From Melanocharis versteri (lineage: Eukaryota > Chordata > Aves > Passeriformes > Melanocharitidae), in the NCBI GenBank assembly GCA_013397845.1, contig VZTG01003262.1:386862-450861 (forward strand): a stretch of 64,000 nt of DNA, read 5' to 3'. Both the position numbers and the translations under genes were made by a program. The notes beneath the pieces were generated by a model. That model ran no database searches. It saw only the letters and a list, made by a program, of their open reading frames with translations, and was not told the origin of the DNA. Positions 27,701 through 42,700 of the stretch are shown here, piece by piece (position 1 is the first letter of the stretch; each line of letters starts with the position of its first letter).

Positions 27701-30700
27701 TTGGTGCCTTGAAGGCACCAGCACTGAGGACATTCCCAGGACAAAGCAGAGAGGCTTCTGTTGGTCAAGCTCTCCTCATTATCTCATTATACTTTCAGAC
27801 AACATTTAATTTAAGACTGAGAGGGCATCTCATTAAAGCATACAGCTGTCTCAAAGGCGGTTGCCGAGAGGATGGTGCTGGACTCTTCGCAGTGGTGCCC
27901 TGCGACAGGACGAGGAGCAGTGGCCATAAACTAAAACTCAAGAGGTTGCTCTTCAACGTGAGAGGAACTTCTTTACATTGACGGTGGCAGAGCACTGGAA
28001 CAGGCTTCCTCTGGAGGTCGTGGAGTCTCCCTCTCCGGAGACATTCAAACCTCATTTGGGTACATTCCTGTGTCACTTGCTGTAGGTGACCCTGTGTTGG
28101 CAAGCGGGGCTGGGCTGGATGATTTCCAGAGCTCCCTTCCAGCCCTAGAAACTCTGTGAGTCTGTGAATTTCAGCTCCAGATTTAAAATTCAGACTGTTT
28201 TTTATTAGCAGGATTGTATGCTTTGTTCTGACTCATGCAATTCTTGTCCTTATTTGGCTACTTAAGAATGATCATTTTTTTCTTAGCAAAACAGAAAAAA
28301 TAATTACAACATACCTCCCCACCCCCAACCAAATTTAAAAAGGAATAAAAAGCTGAATTGTTTAAATATGCATTTCTGAGCTCATGTTAATACAACCACA
28401 CTCCTACTCTTTCCTGCCAAGCTCCTGTGACCAACTACAATTCGCACATATCAGCTGTAATAGCTACAGGCTGCAAGAAGAGCTGTACTCATGTAAGTGA
28501 ATCCAACAAACTCAGATGACCTGGATTAGTGCCCTAAACTGTTCTGAAACTGCTTTTCACTGCACTCTGAAAAGTTAGCATGGATAACAATATGTATGAC
28601 ATATGTAACAGTGATTTTCTGAAGCTAGCAGATTTACAGGGCATATTCTACAAATATTTATTTGAACTAAATCAAATTTATTCGGAATCACTATGAAGGA
28701 GTATGACCATTTCTATAAATATTCTCTTTATTTTCAAATAATGCAAGGATTTCTTCAGTGACAAATTGGGAGCCATCTTACTGAACTTCATCTGCATTCA
28801 AAGTGAATGTTTACAGTCGGCTGGTCATAAACGTTTTCTTGGCCAATACACTAAGAAAGACCCTTCTGAAAGGTCATTCAGACTGCACTAAGGATAGGGA
28901 GCCTGAGATACATGGGAAAAATATTTCTCTGAAGGAGTTTCTCTCTTTCCATGCTTTATGAATAACTTGCTACAATTAGAGAATTTCTACTGTATATTCC
29001 TGTGACAGTAATTAAGAAATCACGTACTACCGCTATCATCACCATCATTATTCTTGAAACAAAAGGGTCCATTTATTTATGCTATAAAGAGTAAAAAAAA
29101 AAAAATTGAAACAGGTTATAAAATCTCTCCTTTGTGAGGCAGATGATGATACTTTAAACATAGTAGTGCTTAATAGAGCCCTTTGGCTATAGACTCATTT
29201 GAGAATGGCTGAAATACTTGCATATTCTTAAATCCTCAGAAGAATAGCTTAAGTATTTCCATGTGAGCACCCAGGCTCTGCTTTATAGCATCACACCTGC
29301 TGAAGAGGACTCACATTATCATGGATGACGTCTTTATTATTTCCACCACCTATCTTACAGCCAGATCTAAGAAAAGATCAGCAGGGTTCACACTAAGAGA
29401 AGCTCAATAAAGAAATAATTTAATAAGGAATTCATGAAAAGATATACAAAAATACTGCACAATCAACAGCCAAAATTAACCTCATTTATAAGCTCTCACT
29501 TTTTCTAACAATCGTAGTAGAAATCAGAGTTAACACCATTCTGCTGCATGCAGCATGAATCACCACTAACTAATACACTTCTCTCCTTTTGTCTACAGCA
29601 GCTGGTAAGACCATATTAAGATGTTTTCAGCTTTTTAAAAAAAAAAAAAAAATCACCTTCCCTTTCCTTCTAGATCTAGAAAAGGGCACGCCACAGCATT
29701 TTCCCTAACTTCCTTTTATTATGAATGTTAACCTAGGCTTAGAGTTGTGAGAGTGCATATCCTGCTTAATCCTCATTAAAACTTACACAAGCCTTTGCTT
29801 CCTTTGACGTTCACAGAAGCTGGATGCAGCCAGAAATTGTGCCTCACACTGGCCATATTATCAAGAATACAGGAAATATTGAAATATTGATCCAGGAAAC
29901 GGAACTGAGGCTGCATGCAATGTTGATGATAGTGAAGTCAATTCCGGAGAAGAGAAAGCTTTTTAGCTAGGGATTTCTTCATGCCCCTATTTTTAGTCAT
30001 TGTTCACTCCCTTCGACACCTTTTAGATTTAGGTATTCTGGGCTCAAGCAAGAGGCACAGTGTTATCACAAGCCTGGGCTGCAGGACCGAAAGTAAAAAG
30101 TTTATCTCCATCATTTTACCTGCAAACAACGCAACGTTGGCATGCTTTGCATCATAGGGGCACCTGGCCATTCCACTGAATTCCTCTTCCAGGTACTCCA
30201 AGGTATCCATCTGAAAAATCAAAGGGAGCTCCTCAGCTAGAGAAACAAAACTTTTTACCCAGGATGAGGCTTATGACAGTGTTTCTTCTTTTCTGAGAAG
30301 AGGAGAAGGCCCTTTCTCTAACCCTACTCCTGACTATGAAGTAAAAACCTGACAAAAATCATGGTATTAAATAAAGTAAATCTGAAGAAAGTATGTCCAG
30401 TAGGTCAGGCATTCTTTTGGAGCTAATCACTCTCACCCTGACACATTTTACAAAAGTCTTCAGTCTATATTTTATCTGTGCGCAAGTTTTGCTTTGAGCT
30501 GTAGCAGGCTATGTGGTCTGTGGCTCTGGCAAGGCTCCAAAATTTATCCTTAGCAGTGACCCAACAGAAGCGCTCTTATACACAGAAAAGACTGCAAACC
30601 ACAGCGGCCAGAAGAAACAACACTAGGACAATTATCTCTGTGTGCATTTTTCTCCCTCAGGTTCTGAGATCCTCCTGCTCTAGTCTCAACAGTGGCGCTC

Positions 30701-33700
30701 TCTTCCTTGATTTGCATATTCAGAAAGATGCTCTTCAAGTTTCACTATATCAGTTGAGTCTGTGCCACAGAGAAATCCTCTTACCATCAGGCAAGAATTA
30801 ATCTGTGCAGGAATTGTAAATTCTGAGGCTTATGTGTAACTCCTGGGAAATAAATTCACCCTGGGCACTGATAATGACACAAATATACAGACTGACTTTA
30901 CACGAAGTTCAAGAAGGTTTGGTGAGCTAAGGGAGAATCATACACCACAGTATAAGAATCTTACCACTTTAAGATTCCTATACTACAGTACTTTGGGAAT
31001 AAGAAACTGTAGCATATCCAGGTAACTTGTCCAGCACATACTGTATAGATCTCATACAGTAAAGATTCACAGAGCATGAAAAACAACCCACATGGCACCA
31101 TCAACAACTTAAATCAACTTTTAATTTGTATGTTACAGCTTCCAAGTCCTTTGGTGGATGATTTGTGATCATTTGTTTTCTGTCATGTACCCTTCCTGTC
31201 AAAACCCACTCTGAGGGGAGTTAGTAGTGTTTACTCAAAGGCTGAAAAGCTTTTCATGTGATAATGAGAGGAAATTAGTTACAGTCCTGAGTAACTTTTC
31301 CTGCACCAAGCTCCACACCCTGGGCCCATCCTCACAACCATTGGCATGCCTGAGGGACAGCCCTGCTTCCTGTTTGTTCAGTTTATGTTTAGTTCTCTCT
31401 CTGTATAATGAAGGAATACGTGGAGGAAAAGCCAGGGCAGGTGTTGCAGTGTCTGCAGACTGCCAGGGGTATGACTATCCAGCCCTGAATCACGGGGAGT
31501 GAAAATGCTGGAGTACGGGTGACGAGCCCATTTATATGCCTCGCATCAGGATGCCAAAGAAATCTGTAATTCTATCTAAAAGACAACTTCCTAGCAAGAA
31601 GACTGGCTGAGATTTGTTAGCCTCATCAATGGCTTTCAGAGATAAAAAATTACAAACTGTACTAGAAGACAGCCCTGAGATCAAGAAGCTTCATTGCATA
31701 CTAGGAGCAGGCGAGGAAAGAAAGACTAAAAGAAACAGCTGTTAAAGAGCAGCTAACTGTACCTCAAAATTACCATTACAAAGGTTTGTATTCTTACTCA
31801 AATTTAGTTCTTCCTCCATAGATTGGAATAAAATACTACCCTGCACTTCTCTCCTGTGTTTTCTAAACTGCAGCCATTATAGCGGCTAAATGAGGTAAAG
31901 CATCATTGCACAAAAATCAAGGAAGAACTGCAGTCACAGTGAATACCACAAGGGAAGTAGTTTTCCTGGATGTTAACATCTTTATCCTGTATTTTGACAA
32001 TAACTCTGAACCCAAAAACTGAAAGAGAACTGTGATTTTGTCAGGACCAGCATTAGTAAAACGGAATTTTATTTTTCCAGAAAAAAGATGAGAAATGACC
32101 TCTGGGACATAACGGCGCCTAGAAAAGCAGAGTCTGGATGTCAAATGCCTAAATAAATTAATTTCAAAGCTACTCCAGAGACACCCACTGTCGGGAGTTA
32201 TATCAGAATATAACGGTGAAAGCCTAAGAAAATGGGAAATATTTCAATAAATGGGTCCTGTTGGAATGCAGATGACTGGGATACAGTGTACCAAAGGAAT
32301 CAATTGGCTTCAGGGCATTAATGTCAAGTATGCGTGGACCAGCACAGTTTCTACACTGCTCTAGGCAACATTTTGGCTTTGCAGATCCCCAGCTAGTGAG
32401 GAATACACGCTGTCCTGCTGTAGTGCTGCTTGTGGAGATTTGCTGTTTAAGAACTTCCACAGCACACAATGCCATAGGATCTCCACAGCGTCCCTCCACA
32501 GGACCCACAAGAAACTTAGGTTTTGCTTGCTATGTCCTCAAGCATCTTGAGAACTGGTTTTGAGATTGAGAACAGCACAACAGAAATTTTAGAACATGCT
32601 GCTCAGAAGTAACCCCCAATATTAGCATATGACTTAATGTGAGTGTCAGTGACAAGCTGAGGATCTTTCTGAGGAGTGACTACATCCCCAAGCAGGGATC
32701 TGAAGGACTCTGCACCTACGGAGGGCAATGGAAAGTGGCAATACTCTCGATGTGCAGGAGTTGCAAAGAGCTAGGTATTCAGTCTGAGATATTCTCAGAA
32801 ATCCAATAAAAATTGAACTCAGTAGCACTGAAACAAGTCAGGATAAATGTTTCAGAGTTGAATGGTGCACAGTTGAATGACAACCTCATGCTGCTGCCAA
32901 CACAGTCACAATAAATCCAACCAAAAGACAAGGCATAAGCGAAATTCCACAAACAGATTACATACCTTGTAGTTCCTGCAAGAAGGGTTGAATGCATTTG
33001 TTCCACAGATAAACAGTGTATCCTCATTTCTTTTTAGGAGAACCTTAATAAAGTTATGGCATTCATCCTGAAGAAAAATAATAAAAACTATTTCAACTAC
33101 TGCATTTTGGGTATGTGTTTTTATTTTTAAGCTGTGATATTTCATTGTCAGGTTTAAAATTAAATTGGCTGGTACCCACTGTGATACCCTGGCCCTATTT
33201 TGACTATGTTTCACTGACAGTGAGCAAGTTGTAATTAATTTATATTCCAGTGGTTTAAAAATTACAAAGAACTGAAGATACAGCATTCATATTACAGCTC
33301 CTAGTTTGCTGTTTTTGACAGAGGTGAATTTTGTTTGAAAACTGTTGCTTTCCTCAAAAGCGAAAAATCTGATCTTGTCACCTGTGCTGCTGTCAGACAG
33401 TGACATCACCACTACAATGTACTGGCATAAAGCTTCTGTAACTAAAAGGGGAAGTAGATGTAAAGAATCAAAGAGTCTTCATCTAATTATGATACTACGT
33501 GTGCCAGTCATAGGTTACAGGGGGGTGAAACTGGTGTGAGAAACAGTCCTTCTACAACCACACCTTCATGTTTTCTGATGCTTTACTCAAATTTCTCAGT
33601 AAATTCCCACAGGGGGGTGGACAGCAGCACTCTGCTTTGGAAGCAATGGTTAGCAAAATCGGTACAGTAAGCACTGTGACCTGCTCAATGCCTTAAGTAT

Positions 33701-36700
33701 TTCAGGATATTGCTATGGCTTCTGTCGTAATATTTTATCACATTCAAAGTGAAGTATTTTTGCAAATTAAAGCCTTCAGTAAGTTGATGGAAAAAGCAAT
33801 TACTGGTAAGAAGTGAATGCCACAATGCATTCCACATCACAGACAGCAGCCTGAGATAATACTGATGCAACTAAACTAAAGTAGCAGTTGCATAAGAAAT
33901 GAAAATTGCCTACCTTATGTTTTCCCTTCATTCTGCATGTGTCTACATCAGCTTGTCTAGATTTCCATGTCAATTTCTACAAGAATAAAGAAAGAAATCC
34001 ATTAGAACTCAGAGATTTTTTACTTTTGATTTCAGAAGTAGAAGTCTCTTAGGGGAGACTAGCTTTTGAACATACATTTATTGAAAGTTTTCTGCACTCT
34101 TTCTCCATGATTAATTCACCACAACAATGAAAGTTTTGTGATGTGGAGCATTCATTTAACTTTGTTTTGCCACCAGTTCATGAGACTGGAAACCCATCCC
34201 TCTTTCTTTAAAGCCTAAACCAACAGAATTCAACAATAGGCCAACTTTGAAAATCGTATACTTTTCTTTAGAGTACTAGATGTTCTCTTCTCTTAATTGA
34301 TATTGCTCTACAAATCAGAATTATCAGTTATGGGCTATGAATCTTCACTGGATTCTAAAGGAAATATGCATTCTCAAAGATGACATTTTAGATCTGGAAA
34401 GAAATAAATTTCAGGTAACTCTTACCACTTCAATTCAGCTAACAAACTCAAAGAGCTTTTCACCTGTCATGACACTGCTGACTTTATCTGCTAACACTCT
34501 TCCGCCAGAACATTTACAGGTAAACCCCAGCTAGGATATTTTTTGAGATGAGTTTCAAAAATAATCAAATGTAGAAGGCTTATTAACCATAATAAAACTT
34601 TGTCTAAAAACACATGGCCTAAGATGGCATCACCTTAGACACTATTGCCATGATAGTTCTGGCAATATTCCTGACCAGTAAACTGAGGCACTGCACATTC
34701 ATGGAGGGGTCCAAGCTGAAAGAGTAACTATGAATGTTTATTTCCATTATAAGCTTGTGCCCTCACTCTTCTATGAGTAAAAAAGTTCATCTTCAGTATC
34801 ATTCATAGTTATAATGAAGCACTGTTCCCTCCTCCAGTGGAATTCATCCAATGCCCAAATTTGTATGGTCTTCTGCCAGACTAAGGCTGTGTTTAAAATA
34901 CATTACACAATATGAATGCAATGGAAGGGAGCTGAATGGAGATTATTTTCAATATGTTCATGTTAATATACAATATATTAATGTAGACAAAGCTTTTCTT
35001 AGTCTGAACGCAACTTCCCATGGAGATAATGTGAATGCATCTACAAAGTGATGTTATAGTAAGATTTTAATTAGTCAGTTCTTGCACGAGTGAAAAAACT
35101 TTGTACTCATGAAAATATGTAACTTGCTTTTTATGATGAAAGTTTCAGTAGACTTAATTGGGATAGTATAGCTGTTATAGAAAACTGCTGTGTATAAATG
35201 AATAGATGTTTGACAGATGTTCCATCAGGGACCTCACTGTATTTCAGTACAGATTCCTTATCAGCCCAGCTAAATCACTTATCAGAAATACGCAGAGGAC
35301 ATGATTGCTATTCTAGCTCTCTCAAACATGATTAGCAATGCCATCTTACTTGCTTATTACAGTTTTACAGCAGTGCTGGAGGTTCTTTAAAACAATGTCA
35401 TCATCCTATCTACTTGAAGCTTGTTCTAGTGTCCTTGGTTTCTGGGTGATGATAAAAGCTACTTACTTTGCTAAAATAAATTTCTTCTGTATGTGATGTG
35501 TCCATATCAACAGTATAAATATGGTCCCTGTAAACAAAGGCAAATAAATATGAAGTCAAATGGAGTAGTCAGACAGTTCATTTTCTATAAAACAGCTATC
35601 TATCACAAGATAATCCATAATCCATTTAAAAAAAATTAGAGGTCTTACCAGAAAACATTACTGGAAGAATCTCCTGCTTCTCGCACAAAAGCATTTTCAC
35701 ATATAAACTGTTTGATTTCCCATTAAGAAAAAAAAAGAAAAGTGCTACAAAACTTTAAAGTAAGATTCTTTCCCAAAAGCAATTATCTGAACAAATGAGA
35801 TTTGGGAAAGTAGATGAGCCTCACATGATTTCTGCTCTATCAGTCCTACAGCAGATGCCACAATCTAGCATGCAATGTTTTTCTGTATCTTGAAATCAGC
35901 TGCAATAGCTTTTAGGCAGCCTTTGCCAGATTCCTGGGCTAGCAGTCACTGTGCCACATTTAGCCATTTAGGGTTAAAAAGAGGTTAATATTTTATTTTC
36001 TCTTTTCTCTTTCTTTTCTTTTTCTTTTCTTTTCTTTTCTTTTCTTTTCTTTTCTTTTCTTTTCTTTTCTTTTCTTTTCTTTTCTTTTCTTTTCTTTTCT
36101 TTTCTTTTCTTTTCTTTTCTTTTCTTTTCTTTTCTTTTCTTTTCTTTCTTTTCCCCTTTTAATTATGTGTGTAACCTTAGCTGTTATAATTTGATTGACA
36201 ATACGGTAGACAAAAGGCTGACAGACACAAAACTATTCCCAGAAATCATTCTTATCTTCATACACTGCTGGCCAAACTAAACTGTAAAATATTTCTCTGA
36301 AAAAAGTTCACACTTTTTTTCTTGCATTTACTTTCCCATTTTCCTGAGAACCTGTCCCTCTCTACAATTAGCTGCCAATCTCTTCTTGGAAAGTCGAAAT
36401 AGACACAGCTACTCAGGTAAAGAGATATTTTTAGACATTCTCCTCCATGTAAGCTGAGAACAAGGACAGCTCTGTGTAGAACTCAAAAGCTGAAAAAACC
36501 CACCAACCCACATCGCTGTAGTAACCAGCACATCAAACTGGGAGGTCTCATTTTTCCTTGAAATAAAATTGGATTTTTCTCAACATGCAGAAAGCTGCAC
36601 AGCTGAAGTATGATCCACAGCACTGGAGGGGTCTGCTGAAAGCAGAATACAGGCTGTTTCCATTTTAGAAATCCCTGCTCTCAAGGTTAGCTTTATTTTA

Positions 36701-39700
36701 TTGGGTTTTGGGGAAATAGTACTAGTCTTTTAAACAAGGCAAACACAGAATACTGCTACGAGAGAAATAAACAATGCTTCTCTCAGGTGGAGAAAAGAGG
36801 TAGCACTGTGGTAGGGAACTGGCTTTTAAAAATTTGTCTCCCATAGAGCTTGAGGCTGTTTGCTTTGTAAGATGCCAAATCGAGGTGTTGAGGGGTTTTC
36901 TTCTCCTCCAGACTGTAAAACCAGAGCTGTCATTTACTTCCAAGATTGGTTTAATACTTCAGTTTATTATTGCCTGACTTCAGTGACAGAGCAGTGGTCA
37001 GGGTTGGTTCTGGAATAAAATCACCTATTAGCACGATATCAGCTTCATAGATTACGTCATGGTTCCCTTTTTATGTGCATTGCTCTTTATTACTGTCACT
37101 CCTTCTACATAAAAGTGGGTGAAAAAAATCTCTTGAATTGCAAATGCGGTGCGGGTAGACCTCTAAAACCCTTCTTCAGGCACAGCTCTTGATTTTATTC
37201 ATCAGCCTCGCTTTCCAGAGGTTACAATATTTTCTTTCTCAACAAGACAATCAGAAAATACAGCAGGGGTACTCAGAAAGAGTTGAGTTATTTAGTTCCA
37301 CTCTCAATAAAACAGCCTTCAGAGGACTTACTTTCTGGTTCAAGAAACAGTTCAAAGGAAACTCAGATGCTAAGTTATGGGATTGTTGGAAAGAAGGCTA
37401 GCATCAGGAAAATTACATATAATTTTCTCATGCCACAGACGAAACACAGTTCCTGACAGTGTCAGTAGAGAGCGAAAGAGCTGTCAAATTCGGGGGAGGG
37501 CTCCCTAATCACAGAGAATGTGGGATTGTCCTCGCCCTCCTTTTCCCACTGCTGCCCAACTCCTACTATCTACTAGCTGTGGTATGTGTACAGTTTACTG
37601 CTAATTAAGTTATTCTAACACAAATTTACTTAATCCTAGAGCTTCCGTTTTTCCCACCTCCAGTCAGCAGAACAGAGTTTTGTTGCCATGGCGTAATCTC
37701 GTCGAGGAAGGGAATTTAAATAATGCCACCAGCTGTGCAGGACCCTTGGCACTTGGTGCACAGTTTGGAAACGCGTAACCGCAAATGAGGGGGGAACCAT
37801 CCCATCCCCTGCTCCCGGTCTGTTCCGTTCATACACATGAGGGGTGGCAGATAATGTGAACAAAAGCAGCCACTGCACGAGACAATAGGAGGAGGAGACA
37901 CAGTAAACTTAGAAAAGGGTGTGTGTGCCTGGGTGTGGGCGAGTGAGAGAGAGATGGCGAGGGAGAGCCCTTCCCACGAGAAAAAAGATGACAGAGCCGG
38001 TCCTTTGCAGACTGCAAGCCTGATATTCAGACAGTAAAGCTTTATGGCCTTTGGCTGAGTTATTCTGATTTATATTGGCTGTGTATCTCTGCCTGATAAC
38101 ATGAAATAATGCCTTTCTGAAGTGACACAAAACTTTATTTGGTAATAGCTAATAAAGGAGTCATGCATCCCATAGGACAAAATAAGTAGCAGACTGACAG
38201 AAATTTTGTTCTATGCCAGTTGCTCATTAATAAAATGTTAGCAGTTCTCAAATCTGAGTTAGCCTTTCTGGTGCACTGAAACTGCCTGCAAAAGTCAACG
38301 CTGGATTTTCCAAAACAAGCAGACAAAAAAACCCCCAAAAACCCAACTTAAAGGCAATAGCCCTAAAATAAAAACTCTCAATATTTAACCATTTGTTTTG
38401 ATCGTTTTTCAGATAATTGGGTAAAACATAAACTTAGTATCACTGTATTTCAATGTATAAAAAAAGCATGAAAGCAATATCTCACATAATAGCCCAAAGA
38501 TTTATGTTAGCTACAGTTTTTAATGAATCTTGTTACAAAACTGGATGGCAAATACCTTTCATTATGTACAAATTTGCTTTCAGTCTTTAGATTTACTACT
38601 GCCTCTGAAGGAAATACAGTATTTGAATTACAAACTTTCATTCACAGTAAATACTCAAGGATTACTCGTTTTCTGAAGTTTGTTACTTAAAGATAAAAAT
38701 TACCCCTGAATATTAACTTGTATCACGTAGCCTTGTCAGCCCAGGAGGGACTTAATTCACTAACACGGAGGAGAGAAAGAATATGTCAAAGAGGGTTTGA
38801 GTTACAGAAGGAAAAAAAGTGTAAGAAGATTTTTTCATGCTTGTGTAAGTACAAAACAGACAAGGTCTTTATTCTTTTTTGTAGGTCACAAGACCCTAGA
38901 ACTATATAAGTACCCTCATTGTGGCAAATTGTTTTATACAAATAAGAAAGAATGCATATTCACATACTAGTGCATATCCATTAACGATACACGTTATCCC
39001 CCTAGTATTAGCATTTTTCATATAATTTGTGCACACATAATTTGTGGTTTCATATCCCAAAACTGTTCCCTGGGCTTTCCTGCTGTAATGCCAGTTGCTT
39101 GGGCACTGCGACAGTCTAATTGCGTCAATCTCAGTCTGGGAACAAACTATGAAAACAGCAGAGCAAAATCTGCAAAGCGGATTTACCACCGTCTCACTGC
39201 AAATAAGTTCCTAATTTAAAGGAAAACAAATAAGGAAAGCAAAGGGAGCTCAGCCATGAAAAGGAGGAAATCCTGCCACCACCTTTCAAACCTATTCAAA
39301 CCTCTGCCCTGCCCCTCTCATTATCCCACTAAACGCAGCAAAAACACCAATCCCCGAACTCAGGCAAAGCACAGGGCTCTGCCACTTGCCACAGGGCTGA
39401 CCTCTCCTTGTGCCCTACGACCAACACCACCGCAGCTCCTGTGGAAGGATACTTGCTCACTGCCTGGACTTGATGGAAGGTTTTGGTGTGAAAGCCCTGA
39501 GCTCTGCCACCCAGACCCCATGGGTATGCAAGGAGCCCGAGGAAGCTGCAATTAGCCAGAACAGCTGCGATGGCTGGGTAGGGGAACAGGTGTGTTCTTC
39601 TAGCAGCCAGGGGCACGGCTCTGAAAATGCCACTGAGTGACCGTGCTGGTGTAACACAATTACCAATTACGTGGTGCCGCGTGGAGATCGACAGGCAGCT

Positions 39701-42700
39701 TTCCCCCACAGGACGCATCCGACCACCCAGAAGATGGGGAGTGGCTGGTGGAGAAGAAAGCCAGGCAGCTCCCAGAGGCTGCCAAGGGCTTTGCAGACGG
39801 GGCTGGTGGCGAGAGGCTGCCTGTTCAGCAGCTGTTCTCCTTCACTCTTGGCCATCCCACCCACCACTTCTCCCATCTGCAGCAACAGCCTGGTTTTATG
39901 TGGCACATGCAGAAAAGTGCGTATTTTTCCAATGGAGGACCAGAAAATAGGCAGGAAACTAGCTGCTACTTGAGAGGCAGCTTGCAGGGAGGTCCCAAAC
40001 AGGATCTGGGTCCAAAACCTCCTAAACTGGACTACCCACCTTTGCTAATCTGGACCACCCACCCTTGCTAATCTGGACCCATCTTGCACTCATTCTGCAT
40101 CCTCATGTAATGCCCACTCTAAGATCATTAATCTTCTTTGCTAACAGCAGGTAAGGACATGAAGCGTTAATATCTGATCTGTGCCAGGTTGGCAGATGTG
40201 CAATGGGTGTAGCTCCACGGAGGCTGGTAGTGCAAGCTGAGCTAGGCAAACTGAATGGGTGGCTCTATGTGCAATTTTTATAAAAAGATGTACTCATGTC
40301 TGCACAGCGTAGCTCCCCAAAAAAGTCAAGACACTAAATTCAATTAACCTTGAGGAAGCATGTTTGCTTCTTTTTTCTTTGTCTTAAGATACCAAAAACA
40401 TGCCTAAGTTAGCAAAATTAAATTCTAATAACTCTTATCAAAAAATACATTTTACACAGAAGAATTATTCTCTAAAATTCGTCATTATTGGTGAGCACAA
40501 GCGGAATAAAAGGATGAGGGTGGAATCGCTTCTCCATGCTACTAAATTACTTCTCTGGCAACTTTCCTCTTGCAGGTCTCAAAGGAAGGCAGAGGCTGTG
40601 GTCCTAAAACACCGGGGTAACACACCACAAAATATTAGTTGATCATCTATCAAGGTTTCTAATATGTCTTACTAACAGGCTCCCTCTGTGAGTGTAAGAC
40701 AATCCTAAAAATAATGTGTCCATCAGAGGAGAGCTCAGAATATTCCTTGTCTTCCCCTTCCTCCTCCTAAAGCAGTAAGAGAGGAGTGGTGAAGCAGGAG
40801 GCTACTGACCTAGCAGCAACGTAGAGGGTCCTGTTCATGACCATGACAAGCTGGATGTCCAGCCGGTGCCTCTGTGTGGTGTTCCGCCCTGGCTTGTGAC
40901 CCACAAACACCGGATACTGTCTCGTATCTGTAGGAAGGAAAAAAATCAACAGGGTCAAAAGAGAATAACAAACAGAAAGGGTGCTAACATGAAGCCCAGC
41001 TATAGCCAAAACCCGTGGCTTCTGTTCTGTCCTGGAAGCACAGCTTGGTGCTGGAAGGCATGAGCACAGAGAGCTGGAGCACTCTTCAAGGTTACAGTCT
41101 CTGCAGCTGCAAGGGAGAAAGTCATCACCTTTGTAGAAGACAAAAACTGCGCATTTTTTTAAGCATAAAGCTGTTCTGGAGCTCTTGGCACACAGGTACA
41201 TGGCACTTTCTCACAGTTTTTATTTCTCTGCTTGCAGAGCTTAAATGCTTGCTCCTGACTGCCACAGCATGTCTATGAGGACAAAGCTGTTCCACAGTGG
41301 CCTATCAATCACCACAATGGCTGGACTGGTAGTGGCTAAAGGCTTGGCTCTCGTTGGTTCAAACTGCCAGTTCCCTGGGTTTTCTGCAGGACTGGACTGC
41401 TGTCATAGAACAGCTGCGGGGATTTCTGAGAAATGGTGGGAATTCACCACTTGAACTTCACAAAGTGGAAGTCACTGCACATTATTTTGGCAACCAGTCT
41501 ACTCCAGTCCTTCTGGCAGCTGGACAGCAATACTGATTGGAACCCCTGTACTGAGCTTATGCTATCAACAAGTCAGCTTCCCCTCCAACTCTAACAGTAA
41601 GCAAGGGCATTTATTGTCTGTTCCCATTATTTTTTTGGGTGAGAACTCAGCATGCACAGGGTGTTCCACTGCTCCTCAGATGGGTGTGCAATTGATAACA
41701 ACAGTGAACACTTCTGATCAAGGGCCACTGTACACTCATGCGTATCATAAGATCATGGCATCTAGGTACACAAACAAGGAGCTAATTAAGTAAATAAAAT
41801 GACAGAAGACAGGAGGATAATCCTCTGATAAGCATTATCACTGCAGACCTGCTGCAAACGAATGTTATACAGAGCTGACTAGCATCTAGCTATGCCTTTT
41901 CCCCATTAATATGCTTTCCCAGAAAGCTGCAGCTCTTTGAGGAGTTTATTTCTCCAGAAACCCATCTACTGCTTTAGTATTTTCAGCTATTGTCTTCTAA
42001 AAGGATTGTACCTGTTAAGCTTGGTCAAAGTATTGATTCATGGCATGGCTTCAGCAAAGCACCTCAAAGTGTCATGTGCCAGAAAGTCTGGTGATAAAAC
42101 TGGATAGAAAAAAGGAGCTTCTCTCCAAACCAGGTGCTGAGAACTCTTGAAGAAATAAATTGAGACACCAGGCAGGATATATATCCAGAAGCTTAATCCT
42201 GACCATGTCCTACATGCAAAATGTCAATTTTTACTGTCAGGCTGTTTTCTGTTCAGTAATGTTTCCTCTGTAACTCATAGAAACTGGGGGCATGCATGTC
42301 CACTTCAGCATGCCATGCTGCAGAGAAAAAAATTTATTTACTTAATCAGCTCCATGTTTGTGTACGCAGATGCCATGTTGTATTTCTCCAAAAGGATCAA
42401 ACCTGGCAAATTTTTGCAAGAATGATTAGCACTACCCCTCTGGAGGGTGAAAATGTTGGTGCTGAAGATGGAATGATCACACTAGCCATGTTTCACCTGG
42501 GTTCACTTCAGAGCAGTTCTTCCCTGTTCTTGTACCCCAGAGGTCTATCAGCATTTGCAGCACATCGGGTGTGCCCTAGAATCTTGTCTTTCAGACTGGT
42601 GCTACACAGGACAGACAAGTTTATGGGTGCCAAGGCCATTCCAAAGCACAGTAAACATGGACAATTTTAAAATCAAATTCCCGAACAAAAAGAGAATTGA

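Larger units (their letters stand above)
24622..32965 (-). other. SEMA6A introns 5-8
   Basis: Intron 8 (24622-25525), intron 7 (25615-26671), intron 6 (26792-30119) and intron 5 (30211-32965). Intron 6 contains a plus-strand CR1 fragment (about 27820-28170) and poly-A runs near 29090 and 29640. I see nothing coding besides exons 6-8. Confidence 0.7.

Noticed and set aside
39329..40071. Cluster of overlapping frames of up to 129 residues on both strands in intron 2
   Set aside because: The frames overlap on both strands without any conserved motif; composition alone explains them.
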